A stretch of 23,851 nt of DNA from an uncultured Lachnospiraceae bacterium (lineage in GTDB: Bacteria; Bacillota; Clostridia; Lachnospirales; Lachnospiraceae). Under the pieces are notes generated by a model that worked only from the letters and a program-made list of their open reading frames with translations, was not told where the DNA came from and did not search any database. Below, piece by piece: positions 7,859 through 16,661 of the stretch. Within the stretch, counting starts at the first letter, position 1; every line of letters starts with the position of its first letter. A program made the translations under genes and the position numbers. Location: contig CAJUQB010000073.1 of the NCBI GenBank assembly GCA_910588285.1, positions 1-23,851 of the forward strand, read 5' to 3'.

Positions 7859-8089
7859 ATGGAATTTGAAAAATTAAAAGAGATTATTGCAGAAGTACTG
7901 AATGTGGACCAGGAGGAGATTACCATGGACACCACCTTTGTGGATGACCTGGGAGCAGATTCCCTGGACATTTTCCAGATCATTATGGGTCTGGAGGAAG
8001 AATTTGATATTGAGATTGCCAATGAGGAAGCGGAGAAGATCACCACGGTGGGAGACGCCGTAGAGCAGATCAAGGCAGCCCTGGGTTAG
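7859..8089 (+). CDS. acpP: acyl carrier protein
   Basis: A 76-residue acidic helical protein that carries acyl chains on a 4'-phosphopantetheine arm during fatty-acid synthesis and hands them to PlsX. The attachment serine is Ser35 in GADSLDIFQ, followed by the standard LEEEFDIEIANEEAEKITTV recognition helix region. It lies 15 bases after plsX and is preceded by a GA-rich AAAGGAA site. Co-transcription with plsX is likely. It is followed by an 89-base gap that carries a long hairpin before rnc. Confidence 0.96.
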   Translation: MEFEKLKEIIAEVLNVDQEEITMDTTFVDDLGADSLDIFQIIMGLEEEFDIEIANEEAEKITTVGDAVEQIKAALG

Positions 8090-8108
8090 GAGAATAAGCA
8101 GAATGCAG

Positions 8109-8155
8109 AAAGAGGGTGTCCGGAAAAGGAGCTTAGATTTCCGGGCTCCCTCTTT
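8109..8155 (+). other. long hairpin between acpP and rnc
   Basis: Bases 8109-8126 pair with 8138-8155 over 18 positions with one T-T mismatch (8117/8147) and one G-U pair, around an 11-base loop. It ends 11 bases before the rnc Shine-Dalgarno. The tail TCTTTGTCTT is only weakly T-rich, so it could act as a partial terminator after acpP, or as a double-stranded substrate for RNase III itself. The fold is seen in the sequence; both roles are inference. Confidence 0.65.
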
Positions 8156-8178
8156 GTCTTATGGGAAAGGAATTGTGT

Positions 8179-8949
8179 ATGAAGAACCAGAAGAATCAGA
8201 TGGAAGAATTTCAGGAGCGGATTGGATATCGGTTCCGGAACAGGCATTTGCTGACCCAGGCGCTGACCCACAGCTCCTACGCAAACGAACGGCATATGAG
8301 CCGTCTTTCCAACAATGAGCGGCCGGAATTTCTGGGGGATGCGGTGCTGGAGCTTGTGACCAGCGAATTTCTGTATGAGAAATACCCCGCCTGCCCCGAG
8401 GGGGAGCTGACCAGGCTGCGGGCCAGCATTGTCTGCGAGCAGACCCTGGCATTCTGTACCAGGGAGCCGGAGCTTGGAAGGTATCTGCTGCTGGGAAGGG
8501 GCGAGGATCTCACGGGAGGCCGGGAACGGAAGTCTGTCCTGTCCGGTGCCATGGAGGCAGTGATCGGCGCAATTTATTTGGATGGTGGTTTTGGTAGTGC
8601 GAAAGAGTTTATCCATCGCTTTATCTTAAATGACATTGAGCATAAGCAGCTCTTTTTCGATAGCAAGACTATCCTGCAGGAGGCAGTACAGGGCCATATG
8701 GAGGAGGAGCTGTCCTACCGGCTGGTGGAGGAGGCCGGACCGGACCATAACAAGAAATACACCGTAGAGGCACGGATTGGGGATCAGGCCGTGGGACGCG
8801 GGGAAGGCGGAACCAAAAAGGGTGCGGAGCAGGAGGCCGCATACCATGCACTTCTTTATTTGAAGGAACATCCAGAAAAGTATACCCACCTGAAGCAGAA
8901 TTCGGAACAGGGATTATCGGAGGAATTACATGTATTTAAAAAGTATTGA
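8179..8949 (+). CDS. rnc: ribonuclease III
   Basis: RNase III cuts double-stranded RNA, processing rRNA precursors and some mRNAs as a cytoplasmic dimer. The 256-residue protein has the catalytic domain first (HSSYANE, then the signature NERPEFLGDAVLE at about residues 46-58, and SGAMEAVIGAIYLDGG with the second catalytic glutamate). The double-stranded RNA binding domain follows (about 155-230, with KKYTVEARIG and GTKKGAEQEAA). The signature has proline where the family usually has leucine (NERLEFLGD); the acidic residues are kept. I chose the ATG at 8179 because AAAGGAA (8166-8172) precedes it; the in-frame ATG at 8161 has no ribosome site. Its end overlaps the smc start by 20 bases, implying translational coupling. 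A hairpin immediately upstream may be a target of its own product. Confidence 0.95.
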   Translation: MKNQKNQMEEFQERIGYRFRNRHLLTQALTHSSYANERHMSRLSNNERPEFLGDAVLELVTSEFLYEKYPACPEGELTRLRASIVCEQTLAFCTREPELGRYLLLGRGEDLTGGRERKSVLSGAMEAVIGAIYLDGGFGSAKEFIHRFILNDIEHKQLFFDSKTILQEAVQGHMEEELSYRLVEEAGPDHNKKYTVEARIGDQAVGRGEGGTKKGAEQEAAYHALLYLKEHPEKYTHLKQNSEQGLSEELHVFKKY

Positions 8950-11900
8950 GGTGCAGGGCTTTAAATCCTTTGCCAATAAAATCCTGTTTGATTTCCACAA
9001 TGGGATCACAGGAATTGTGGGGCCCAATGGCAGCGGAAAGAGCAATGTGGCAGATGCCGTGCGCTGGGTGCTGGGCGAGCAGCGGGCCAAGCAGCTGCGG
9101 GGCGCCAGCATGCAGGACGTGATTTTTGCGGGGACAGAGAACCGGAAGCCTTTGAGCTATGCCTATGTGGCCATTACCCTGGACAATGCGGACCGGCAGC
9201 TGAACCTGGATTTTCATGAGGTAACAGTGGCAAGACGGGTCTATCGCTCAGGGGAGAGTGAATATCTTTTAAATGGGACCCCCTGCCGGCTGAAGGATGT
9301 CAATGAGCTGTTCTATGATACCGGAATCGGCAAGGAGGGATATTCCATCATCGGCCAGGGCCAGATTGAGAAGATCTTAAATGGAAAGCCTGAGGAGCGG
9401 CGGGAGCTGTTTGACGAGGCGGCGGGAATCGTCAAGTACAAGCGGCGCAAGGCCACTGCCCAGAAAAAGCTGGAAAATGAACGCCAGAACCTGGTCCGGG
9501 TCAGCGATATCCTTACAGAGCTGGAAAAGCAGGTGGGACCCTTGGAGCGTCAGGCGGAGAAGGCCAGGGCCTATCTGCGGAAGAAGGAAGAGCTGAAGAC
9601 ATACGATGTGAACCTCTTTCTGCTGGAGTTTGTGCGGATGCAGCAGCAGCTTCAGGAGATCGAGGAGAAGGCCTCCATCGCGGGCCAGGACTACCAGAAG
9701 GCCAAGGAATCCTTTGAGAGCATCCGGGAGAAATACCAGCAGACAGAGAGCGACAGGAACAAGATGGATGAGAACATCACTGCTGTCCGGGATGAGATCA
9801 GCAATACCTCTGTGCTGCGGGGCAAGCTGGAGGGCCAGATCAATGTATTGAAGGAGCAGATTCGGGGAAATCAGCAGAGCGAGGAGCTGTATGCGAACCG
9901 AAGGGACGCGGTTTTAGCGGACAGGGAGGAGCGCGGCAGGAGCCTTGCAGAGTATGAGCAGCAGGCCGGGGAGCTTAAGCGCCAGATGGATGAGATCGTG
10001 GTCCGCCGCCAGGAGGCCGCCGGGCGCCTAAGCCAGATCCAGGGAACCATTGCCTGGTGCCAGGAGGCCATTGAGCAGGGGAAGAATGAGGTCATTGACC
10101 TTCTGAATGCCAAGGCCTCCACCAAGGGACGGATGCAGCGGTATGACACCATGCTGGAGCAGGTGAATATCCGCAAGGCCCAGCTGAGCAAACGGCTCTT
10201 AGAGCGCAAGAGCGAGGAGGAAGCCCTGGAGGCCATGGTGGCGGAGGCAGAGCAGCATCTTGCCGAGGTGAATGAAGAATACCAAAGGCTGTTCGCAGAG
10301 GAGCAGAAGCTGCTGGAAAAGCGCAGGGAGTGGCAGGAAAAGGAGGAGGCCCAGAAGAAGCAGCAGGAGGAGGAGGTCAGAAGCTACCACAGGGAGCAGT
10401 CACGGCTGGAATCCATGGTGAATATTGCGGAGCGCTATGACGGATATGGCTCCAGCATCCGCCGGGTGATGGAGCGCCGGGAGCAGGAGCCGGGGCTTCT
10501 GGGAGTTGTGGCAGACCTGATCCAGGTGGAGAAGAAGTATGAGGTGGCCATCGAGACAGCCCTGGGGGGCATGGTACAGAACATTGTTACCCAGGATGAG
10601 GACACTGCCAAGCGGATGATTGCCCATTTGAAACAGAACCGGTACGGGCGGGCCACCTTCCTTCCGCTGACCAGCGTGGGGAAAAAGCCCCAGAACGTGA
10701 ACCAGCAGGCCTTAAAGGAGCCGGGAGTGATCGGCCTGGGCAGCAGGCTGGTGCAGGCAGACAGCCGGTATCAGGGGCTGTGCGAATATCTGCTGGGGCG
10801 TACCTATGTGGTGGACCATATTGACCACGCAGTGGCTCTGGCCCGCAAATACCAGTATTCCCTGCGGATCGTTACCCTGGAGGGGGAATCCCTTAATCCC
10901 GGCGGTTCCATGACAGGAGGAGCCTTTAAGAATACCAGCAACCTGCTGGGCCGGAAGCGTGAGATTGAGGAGCTGGAGAAGCGGGTGGCAGAGCTTCAAA
11001 AGTCCATCAGCCAGCACCGCCGCCGGATGGAGGATATCGAAACAGCCCGGGAATTGCTGAAGGAGGACCTCTCCAGGGTGCGGGAGAAGCTCCAGGAGGT
11101 GCTGCTGGAGCAGAATACCGCCAGGATCAACGCAGAGCGCGCCCAGGAGCAGAAGCGGGAGAACGATACGACCTTTGAAAGCCTTCAGGGGGAGAGCCGG
11201 GAGCTTGACAGCCAGATTGCCGAGATTCGCCAGAACCAGGAGGAGATCCGCCAGGAGATTGCCGGTGCGGAGCTGCGGGAGAAACAGATCGAATCCGCCA
11301 ATCTGGAGAATACGAAGCTGCTGGAGGAGCAGAATGTCCTTCTGGAGCAGGCTCAGGAGGCGGTATCCGCCATTTCCTTGGAGGAGGCCGGAGTCAGCCA
11401 GCAGGCAGGCTTTGTCAAGGAGAACATGGACCGTATCAACGGGGAGATCCAAAAGCTTTCCCAGGAGCTTTTACAGATTGAGGAGGATGCCTCCAGATCC
11501 CAGACAGATATTGAGAAGAAGCAGCAGGATATTGAGGAGCTTCATAAGACCATAGAAGCCTCCGCGGATGCCCACAGGGAGCTGGAGGAGCGTTTGGCCT
11601 CCTACCAGCAGCAGAAGGAAGCCCTTTCCGCCCAGTATAAGGGATTTTTCGAACAGCGGGAGGAGCTGTCCCAGCAGATGGCCAACCTGGATAAGGAGCT
11701 GTTTCGTCTGAACAACCAGAAGGAAAAGCTTGGGGAGAGCATGGAGGCCTCCACCAATTATATGTGGGAGGAGTATGAGCTGACCTACCACAATGCCCTG
11801 GAGCTCCGCAATGAGGAGTATGACAATGTATCCCAGATGAAGCAGCAGATTGCCTCCATCAAGAATGAGATTCGGGGGCTTGGGGATGTAAATGTGAATG

Positions 11901-12490
11901 CCATTGAGGATTACAAGAGCATTTTTGAGCGGTTCACCTTTATGAAAACCCAGCATGACGATCTGATTACAGCGGAAAAGACCCTCCTGGATATCATTGA
12001 GGAGCTGGATACCGGGATGCGGAAGCAGTTTATGGAGAAATTCGTGGAGATCCAGCGGGAATTTGACAAGGCCTTTAAGGAGTTATTCGGAGGCGGGAAG
12101 GGGACCTTGGAGCTTGTGGAGGATGAGGATATCTTAGAGTGCGGGATCCGCATCATAGCGCAGCCGCCGGGAAAGAAGCTGCAGAACATGATGCAGCTCT
12201 CAGGAGGGGAGAAGTCATTGACAGCCATCTCCCTGCTGTTTGCCATCCAGAACCTGAAGCCCTCGCCCTTCTGCCTGCTGGACGAGATTGAGGCGGCCTT
12301 GGATGATTCCAATGTGGGACGTTTTGCCCAGTATCTCCACCGCCTGACAAAATATACCCAGTTTATTGTAATTACCCACAGAAGGGGCACCATGGCGGCG
12401 GCAGACCGCCTCTATGGAATCACCATGCAGGAGAAGGGGATCTCCTCCCTGGTATCGGTGAACCTGATTGAAGAGTCCCTGGATGAGTGA
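8930..12490 (+). CDS. smc: chromosome partition protein SMC
   Basis: SMC is the ATPase core of the bacterial condensin (with ScpA and ScpB) that organises and helps segregate the chromosome. The full-length 1186-residue layout is visible: N-terminal ATP-binding head with Walker A GPNGSGKS (31-38), a long charged coiled coil (about 170-500), a hinge (about 520-665, ending NPGGSMTGG), a returning coiled coil (about 670-1020), and the C-terminal head with signature LSGGEKSLTA (near 1090) and Walker B CLLDEIEAALDD (near 1115). The ATG at 8930 follows GGAGG and lies inside the end of rnc. The rnc-smc-ftsY order is conserved in Firmicutes. No defects seen. Confidence 0.97.
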   Translation: MYLKSIEVQGFKSFANKILFDFHNGITGIVGPNGSGKSNVADAVRWVLGEQRAKQLRGASMQDVIFAGTENRKPLSYAYVAITLDNADRQLNLDFHEVTVARRVYRSGESEYLLNGTPCRLKDVNELFYDTGIGKEGYSIIGQGQIEKILNGKPEERRELFDEAAGIVKYKRRKATAQKKLENERQNLVRVSDILTELEKQVGPLERQAEKARAYLRKKEELKTYDVNLFLLEFVRMQQQLQEIEEKASIAGQDYQKAKESFESIREKYQQTESDRNKMDENITAVRDEISNTSVLRGKLEGQINVLKEQIRGNQQSEELYANRRDAVLADREERGRSLAEYEQQAGELKRQMDEIVVRRQEAAGRLSQIQGTIAWCQEAIEQGKNEVIDLLNAKASTKGRMQRYDTMLEQVNIRKAQLSKRLLERKSEEEALEAMVAEAEQHLAEVNEEYQRLFAEEQKLLEKRREWQEKEEAQKKQQEEEVRSYHREQSRLESMVNIAERYDGYGSSIRRVMERREQEPGLLGVVADLIQVEKKYEVAIETALGGMVQNIVTQDEDTAKRMIAHLKQNRYGRATFLPLTSVGKKPQNVNQQALKEPGVIGLGSRLVQADSRYQGLCEYLLGRTYVVDHIDHAVALARKYQYSLRIVTLEGESLNPGGSMTGGAFKNTSNLLGRKREIEELEKRVAELQKSISQHRRRMEDIETARELLKEDLSRVREKLQEVLLEQNTARINAERAQEQKRENDTTFESLQGESRELDSQIAEIRQNQEEIRQEIAGAELREKQIESANLENTKLLEEQNVLLEQAQEAVSAISLEEAGVSQQAGFVKENMDRINGEIQKLSQELLQIEEDASRSQTDIEKKQQDIEELHKTIEASADAHRELEERLASYQQQKEALSAQYKGFFEQREELSQQMANLDKELFRLNNQKEKLGESMEASTNYMWEEYELTYHNALELRNEEYDNVSQMKQQIASIKNEIRGLGDVNVNAIEDYKSIFERFTFMKTQHDDLITAEKTLLDIIEELDTGMRKQFMEKFVEIQREFDKAFKELFGGGKGTLELVEDEDILECGIRIIAQPPGKKLQNMMQLSGGEKSLTAISLLFAIQNLKPSPFCLLDEIEAALDDSNVGRFAQYLHRLTKYTQFIVITHRRGTMAAADRLYGITMQEKGISSLVSVNLIEESLDE

Positions 12491-12507
12491 TAGGAAGGAG
12501 TAGGAAC

Positions 12508-13452
12508 ATGAGTGAAGAGAAGAAAGGCTTTTTTGGGCGTCTGGTACGCGGCCTGTCCAAGACAAGGGCCAACATTGTAGCTGGATTTGATTCCATTTTC
12601 AATGGATTTTCCAGCATTGACGAGGATTTCTATGAGGAGATCGAGGAGATCCTGATCATGGGGGATATCGGCGTGTCCGCCACGCAGAAGATTCTGGACA
12701 GCCTGCGGGAGAAGGTGAAGGAGCAGAAGATCAAGGAGCCCTCAGCCTGCAAGGAGCTTCTGATCCACAGCATCAAGGAGCAGATGGATGTGGGGGAGAC
12801 TGCTTACCGATTTGAGGAGGAACGGTCCGTGGTGCTGGTGATCGGTGTCAATGGGGTGGGAAAGACCACCTCGGTGGGCAAACTGGCTGAGAAGCTAAAG
12901 AATCAGGGCAAAAGGGTGGTGCTGGCAGCGGCAGACACCTTCCGGGCAGCGGCTGGGGAGCAGCTGCGGGAATGGGCCAACCGGGCCGGAGTGGATATGA
13001 TCGGCGGCCAGGAGGGAGCAGACCCCGGAGCCGTGGTGTTCGACGCGGTCAATGCGGCCAGGGCCCGGAATGCCGACGTGCTGCTGTGCGATACGGCAGG
13101 ACGCCTTCATAATAAGAAAAATCTGATGGAGGAATTGAAAAAAATCAACCGGATCCTGGAAAAAGAATATCCCGATGCATTTCGGGAAACTCTGGTGGTA
13201 TTAGACGCCACTACCGGCCAGAACGCCCTGGCACAGGCCAGGGAATTCTCCCAGGCAGCGGAGATTACCGGGATTATCCTAACCAAGATGGACGGCACGG
13301 CCAAGGGCGGCATTGCCGTTGCCATTCAGTCGGAGCTTGGCATCCCCGTAAAATACATCGGCGTGGGGGAGACCATCGAGGATCTTCAGAAGTTCAATTC
13401 CCAGGAATTTGTAAATGCGTTGTTTGATATTTCACAGCAGCAGGGGCAGTAG
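12508..13452 (+). CDS. ftsY: signal recognition particle receptor FtsY
   Basis: FtsY is the GTPase receptor that docks SRP-bound ribosomes at the membrane. The 314-residue form has a short N-terminus and no long acidic A domain, as usual in Firmicutes. The N domain is followed by the G domain with P-loop GVNGVGKT (113-120), then LAAADTFRAAA, the DTAGR motif and TKMDGTAKGG. I start it at 12508 because AAGGAG (12495-12500) precedes this ATG; an earlier in-frame ATG at 12487 overlaps the smc stop and has no ribosome site. In many relatives ylxM and ffh (SRP54) follow; here a threonine ammonia-lyase gene follows instead, 42 bases on. Confidence 0.96.
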   Translation: MSEEKKGFFGRLVRGLSKTRANIVAGFDSIFNGFSSIDEDFYEEIEEILIMGDIGVSATQKILDSLREKVKEQKIKEPSACKELLIHSIKEQMDVGETAYRFEEERSVVLVIGVNGVGKTTSVGKLAEKLKNQGKRVVLAAADTFRAAAGEQLREWANRAGVDMIGGQEGADPGAVVFDAVNAARARNADVLLCDTAGRLHNKKNLMEELKKINRILEKEYPDAFRETLVVLDATTGQNALAQAREFSQAAEITGIILTKMDGTAKGGIAVAIQSELGIPVKYIGVGETIEDLQKFNSQEFVNALFDISQQQGQ

Positions 13453-13494
13453 GGGGAACAGATGAAGAAACAGAACGGAAGAGGGAGGCGCAAA

Positions 13495-14706
13495 ATGCTG
13501 ACATTAGATAAATTTGAAGAGGCAAGTGAAATTGTAAAAAAGGTGACACTGGAGACAAAGCTGATCTACAGTGAATTCTTAAGCCAGCAGACTGGCAACA
13601 AGGTCTATCTGAAGCCGGAAAATATGCAGTATACCGGGGCCTACAAGGTGCGGGGGGCCTATTATAAGATCAGCACCCTCACCCCCGAGGAGCGGGAGAA
13701 GGGGCTGATTACCGCCTCCGCCGGGAACCATGCCCAGGGCGTGGCTTATGCGGCAAAGTGCTATGGGGCGAAGGCCACCATTGTCATGCCCACCACCACG
13801 CCTTTGATCAAGGTGAACCGCACCAAGAGCTATGGGGCCGAGGTGGTGCTCTACGGCGACGTGTACGACGAGGCATGTCAGAAGGCCTATGAGCTGGCGG
13901 AGGAAAAGGGTTATACCTTTATCCATCCCTTTGACGACCTGGCGGTGGCTACCGGCCAGGGCACCATTGCCATGGAGATCTTTAAGGAGCTCCCTCTGGT
14001 GGAGTATATCCTGGTGCCCATTGGCGGCGGCGGACTGGCCACCGGCGTGTCCACCCTGGCAAAGCTGTTAAACCCGAAGATTCAGGTGATCGGCGTGGAG
14101 CCGGCAGGGGCCAGCTGCATGAAGGCATCCTTTGAGGCAGGAAAGGTGACGACCCTTCCCACGGTCACTACCATTGCGGACGGCACGGCGGTCAAGACGC
14201 CGGGGGAGAAGATTTTCCCTTATATCCAGCAGAACCTGGATGGAATTCTTACCGTGGAGGACGACGAGCTGGTGGTGGCTTTCCTGGATATGGTGGAGAA
14301 CCACAAGATGGTCATTGAGAATTCCGGGCTTTTGACCGTGGTGGCCCTCCGCCATCTGGATGTGAAGAAGAAACGGATCGTTTCGATCTTAAGCGGCGGA
14401 AACATGGATGTGATCACCATGTCCTCCGTGGTGCAGCAGGGATTGATTTTCCGGGACCGAATCTTTACCGTATCAGTGCTGCTGCCGGATAAGCCGGGGC
14501 AGCTGTGCAAGGTAGTGGCTGCCATTGCAAAGGAACAGGGAAATGTTATCAAGCTGGAGCATAACCAGTTTGTGTCTACCAACCGCAGCGAGGCAGTGGA
14601 GCTGCGCATCACCCTGGAAGCCTTTGGGACACAGCATAAGGAACAGATTATTGCTGCTTTGCTGGAGAAGGGCTACAAGCCCAAGGTGGTACAGGCGAAG
14701 CTGTAG
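13495..14706 (+). CDS. ilvA: threonine ammonia-lyase with C-terminal ACT domain
   Basis: This PLP enzyme deaminates threonine to 2-oxobutanoate and ammonia, supplying isoleucine synthesis or propionate-forming catabolism. The PLP lysine is in AYKVRGA (Lys51) and the phosphate-binding glycine loop is GGGGLATG (177-184). A regulatory ACT-like domain fills about residues 325-403 (RIFTVSVLLPDKPGQL). The 403-residue length with a single ACT domain fits the shorter clostridial type often annotated ilvA or tdcB, not the 500-residue biosynthetic enzyme. Starting at 13495 gives the family-like MLTLDKFEEA and follows GGGAGG (13483-13488). The in-frame ATG at 13462 would add 11 basic residues and is a weaker alternative. 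It is probably a late addition to the smc-ftsY transcript. Confidence 0.92.
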   Translation: MLTLDKFEEASEIVKKVTLETKLIYSEFLSQQTGNKVYLKPENMQYTGAYKVRGAYYKISTLTPEEREKGLITASAGNHAQGVAYAAKCYGAKATIVMPTTTPLIKVNRTKSYGAEVVLYGDVYDEACQKAYELAEEKGYTFIHPFDDLAVATGQGTIAMEIFKELPLVEYILVPIGGGGLATGVSTLAKLLNPKIQVIGVEPAGASCMKASFEAGKVTTLPTVTTIADGTAVKTPGEKIFPYIQQNLDGILTVEDDELVVAFLDMVENHKMVIENSGLLTVVALRHLDVKKKRIVSILSGGNMDVITMSSVVQQGLIFRDRIFTVSVLLPDKPGQLCKVVAAIAKEQGNVIKLEHNQFVSTNRSEAVELRITLEAFGTQHKEQIIAALLEKGYKPKVVQAKL

Positions 14707-14738
14707 AAGGCCGGCATTTCAAAATAGGAGGAGAGAAT

Positions 14739-16658
14739 ATGTCATTAGAGGATTACACCAGAGCATGCAGGCTGGGAAAAAAGGACTACCAGCTGAGGCT
14801 TTTTCGGGGGGAGCGCCCAACCCTGAAGGCGCTGAACGAGATCCTGCCTTCCAGAGGGGAATGCTCCGAGGTTCCCCTGGGGCTGGTTCAGATTCCCACG
14901 GAACGGATTGTGGGAACGAAAACCAATGGGCGGAGCAATGCATTTTCCGGTAATTTTATGCCGGTGCTGAAACCGGATACGGAGTTTGCCTCCAAGTGGA
15001 TTGCCCTAAGCGACAGTCATATGGAGGAGGGGATCCGGGAGCCCATCAAGGCCTATGAATATATGAATCAGTTTTATGTGGAGGAGGGGAATAAGCGGGT
15101 CAGCGTGCTGAAGTATTTTGACGCGGTATCCATTCCGGGCAATGTGACCCGGGTGATCCCGCCCAGGACCCAGGAGCTGGAAAATAAAATTTATTACGAA
15201 TTCCTGGATTTTTATGAGAAAACAGGGGTAAATTATCTATGGTTCTCAAAGCTTGGAAGCTTCAAAAGGCTGCAGCTGGCCGTTAAGGGCAGCACGGAGG
15301 AGATCTGGACCCAGAATGACAGGCTGACCTTCAGCTCGGTATATACCAGGTTTTCGGCAGAGTATAAGCAGCGGGTGCCAAAGGATTCCACCATCCATAC
15401 CGGGGATGCATTTCTGTCCTTCCTGGAGCTGTACAATTATCCGGAGGCCTGCGCCATGACAACCAGCCAGATTCAGGAGCTGGTAGAAAAGTCATGGGAG
15501 GAATTCGAGCTTCTGGAGGAGGAGGAAGGGGTAGATCTGAAGCTGAAGCCGGCTGCCGGGGAGAAAAAGACTTTGCTCAGCAGGCTGCTTCCCCAGAGCA
15601 TCCCCCACCTGAAGATTGGCTTTATTTACGCCAAGACGCCGTCCTCCTCCTCTTGGACCTACAACCATGAGTTGGGACGCCTGTATCTGGAACAGCGTTT
15701 TCCACAGGAGGTGGAGACCGTTGCCTATGAGAATACCACGGAGGAGACCATCGGTGATGTGCTGTATACCGCCATTGAGGCGGGATGTAACCTGATTTTT
15801 ACGACGGCGCCCTCTTTTGCAACTGCCAGTGTGAAGGCTGCCATAGATCATCCCGAGATCTATATTCTGAACTGCTCCCTGAATACCTCGCACCGCTATA
15901 TCCGCACCTATTATGCCAGGATGTTTGAGGCGAAATTCCTGCTGGGAGCCGTTGCAGGGGCTATGGCGGAGAACGAAAGGATTGCCTACATTGGGGATTA
16001 TCCCATATACGGCTCCATTGCCAACATCAATGCCTTTGCCCTGGGCGCCAAGATGATCAATCCCAGGACGAAGATTTATCTGGATTGGTCCTCACGGAAG
16101 GATTGCGATGTGAACGCATTTATCAATTATGTGAATCCTACCTGTATTTCCGGGCGGGATATGCTGATTCCGGAGGATACCTTCCGAATCTTCGGCCTGT
16201 ACCATTTTGACGGGAAAAACCATCAGGGACTTGCCATTCCGCTGTGCCACTGGGGGAAATTCTATGAGCAGCTGATCAACAATATCATTGAGGGAAGCTG
16301 GGAAAAGGATGATGACACTACTGTTACAAAGGCCATCAATTATTGGTGGGGCATGTCTGCGAAGGTGGTGGACATTGTCTGCTCCGAGAATATGCCGGTG
16401 GGCACGGCGCGGCTCATTGATCTTCTGCGCCACACCATCAAACATGAGAAATTCAATCCCTTTACAGGAATTCTCTATTCCCAGGAGGGAATGGTACAGA
16501 GCAACCCCGGGTACACCCTGAATGCCATGGAGCTTGCTACCATGGACTGGCTGGCGGAGAATGTGATCGGCTACATTCCCAAGAAGGGAGAGCTCTCGGA
16601 GGGGGCAAAGCCGGTAGTAACACAACAGGGGGTAAAAGGGACTGCGGAGGAAGCGTAG
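14739..16658 (+). CDS. ParB-like domain fused to BMP/PnrA-type ligand-binding domain, cytosolic
   Basis: A 639-residue protein. The C-terminal part (about 290-590, from LKIGFIYAKTP through ENERIAYIGDYP) has the BMP/PnrA/Med periplasmic-binding fold, whose secreted members bind purine nucleosides for ABC importers. Unlike those, this protein has no signal peptide or lipobox. Its N-terminal third contains a ParB/sulfiredoxin-like stretch (about 85-150: IREPIKAYEY, FYVEEGNKRVSVLKYFDA) of the kind that binds nucleotides or DNA. The middle (about 150-285) is charged and unassigned. A ribosome site GGAGG lies just before the ATG. There is no ABC permease or ATPase gene beside it. It ends 3 bases before a metallophosphoesterase gene, and purL follows. 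Family fold is well supported; a role as an intracellular nucleoside sensor is inference. Confidence 0.8.
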   Translation: MSLEDYTRACRLGKKDYQLRLFRGERPTLKALNEILPSRGECSEVPLGLVQIPTERIVGTKTNGRSNAFSGNFMPVLKPDTEFASKWIALSDSHMEEGIREPIKAYEYMNQFYVEEGNKRVSVLKYFDAVSIPGNVTRVIPPRTQELENKIYYEFLDFYEKTGVNYLWFSKLGSFKRLQLAVKGSTEEIWTQNDRLTFSSVYTRFSAEYKQRVPKDSTIHTGDAFLSFLELYNYPEACAMTTSQIQELVEKSWEEFELLEEEEGVDLKLKPAAGEKKTLLSRLLPQSIPHLKIGFIYAKTPSSSSWTYNHELGRLYLEQRFPQEVETVAYENTTEETIGDVLYTAIEAGCNLIFTTAPSFATASVKAAIDHPEIYILNCSLNTSHRYIRTYYARMFEAKFLLGAVAGAMAENERIAYIGDYPIYGSIANINAFALGAKMINPRTKIYLDWSSRKDCDVNAFINYVNPTCISGRDMLIPEDTFRIFGLYHFDGKNHQGLAIPLCHWGKFYEQLINNIIEGSWEKDDDTTVTKAINYWWGMSAKVVDIVCSENMPVGTARLIDLLRHTIKHEKFNPFTGILYSQEGMVQSNPGYTLNAMELATMDWLAENVIGYIPKKGELSEGAKPVVTQQGVKGTAEEA

Positions 16659-16661
16659 GGA

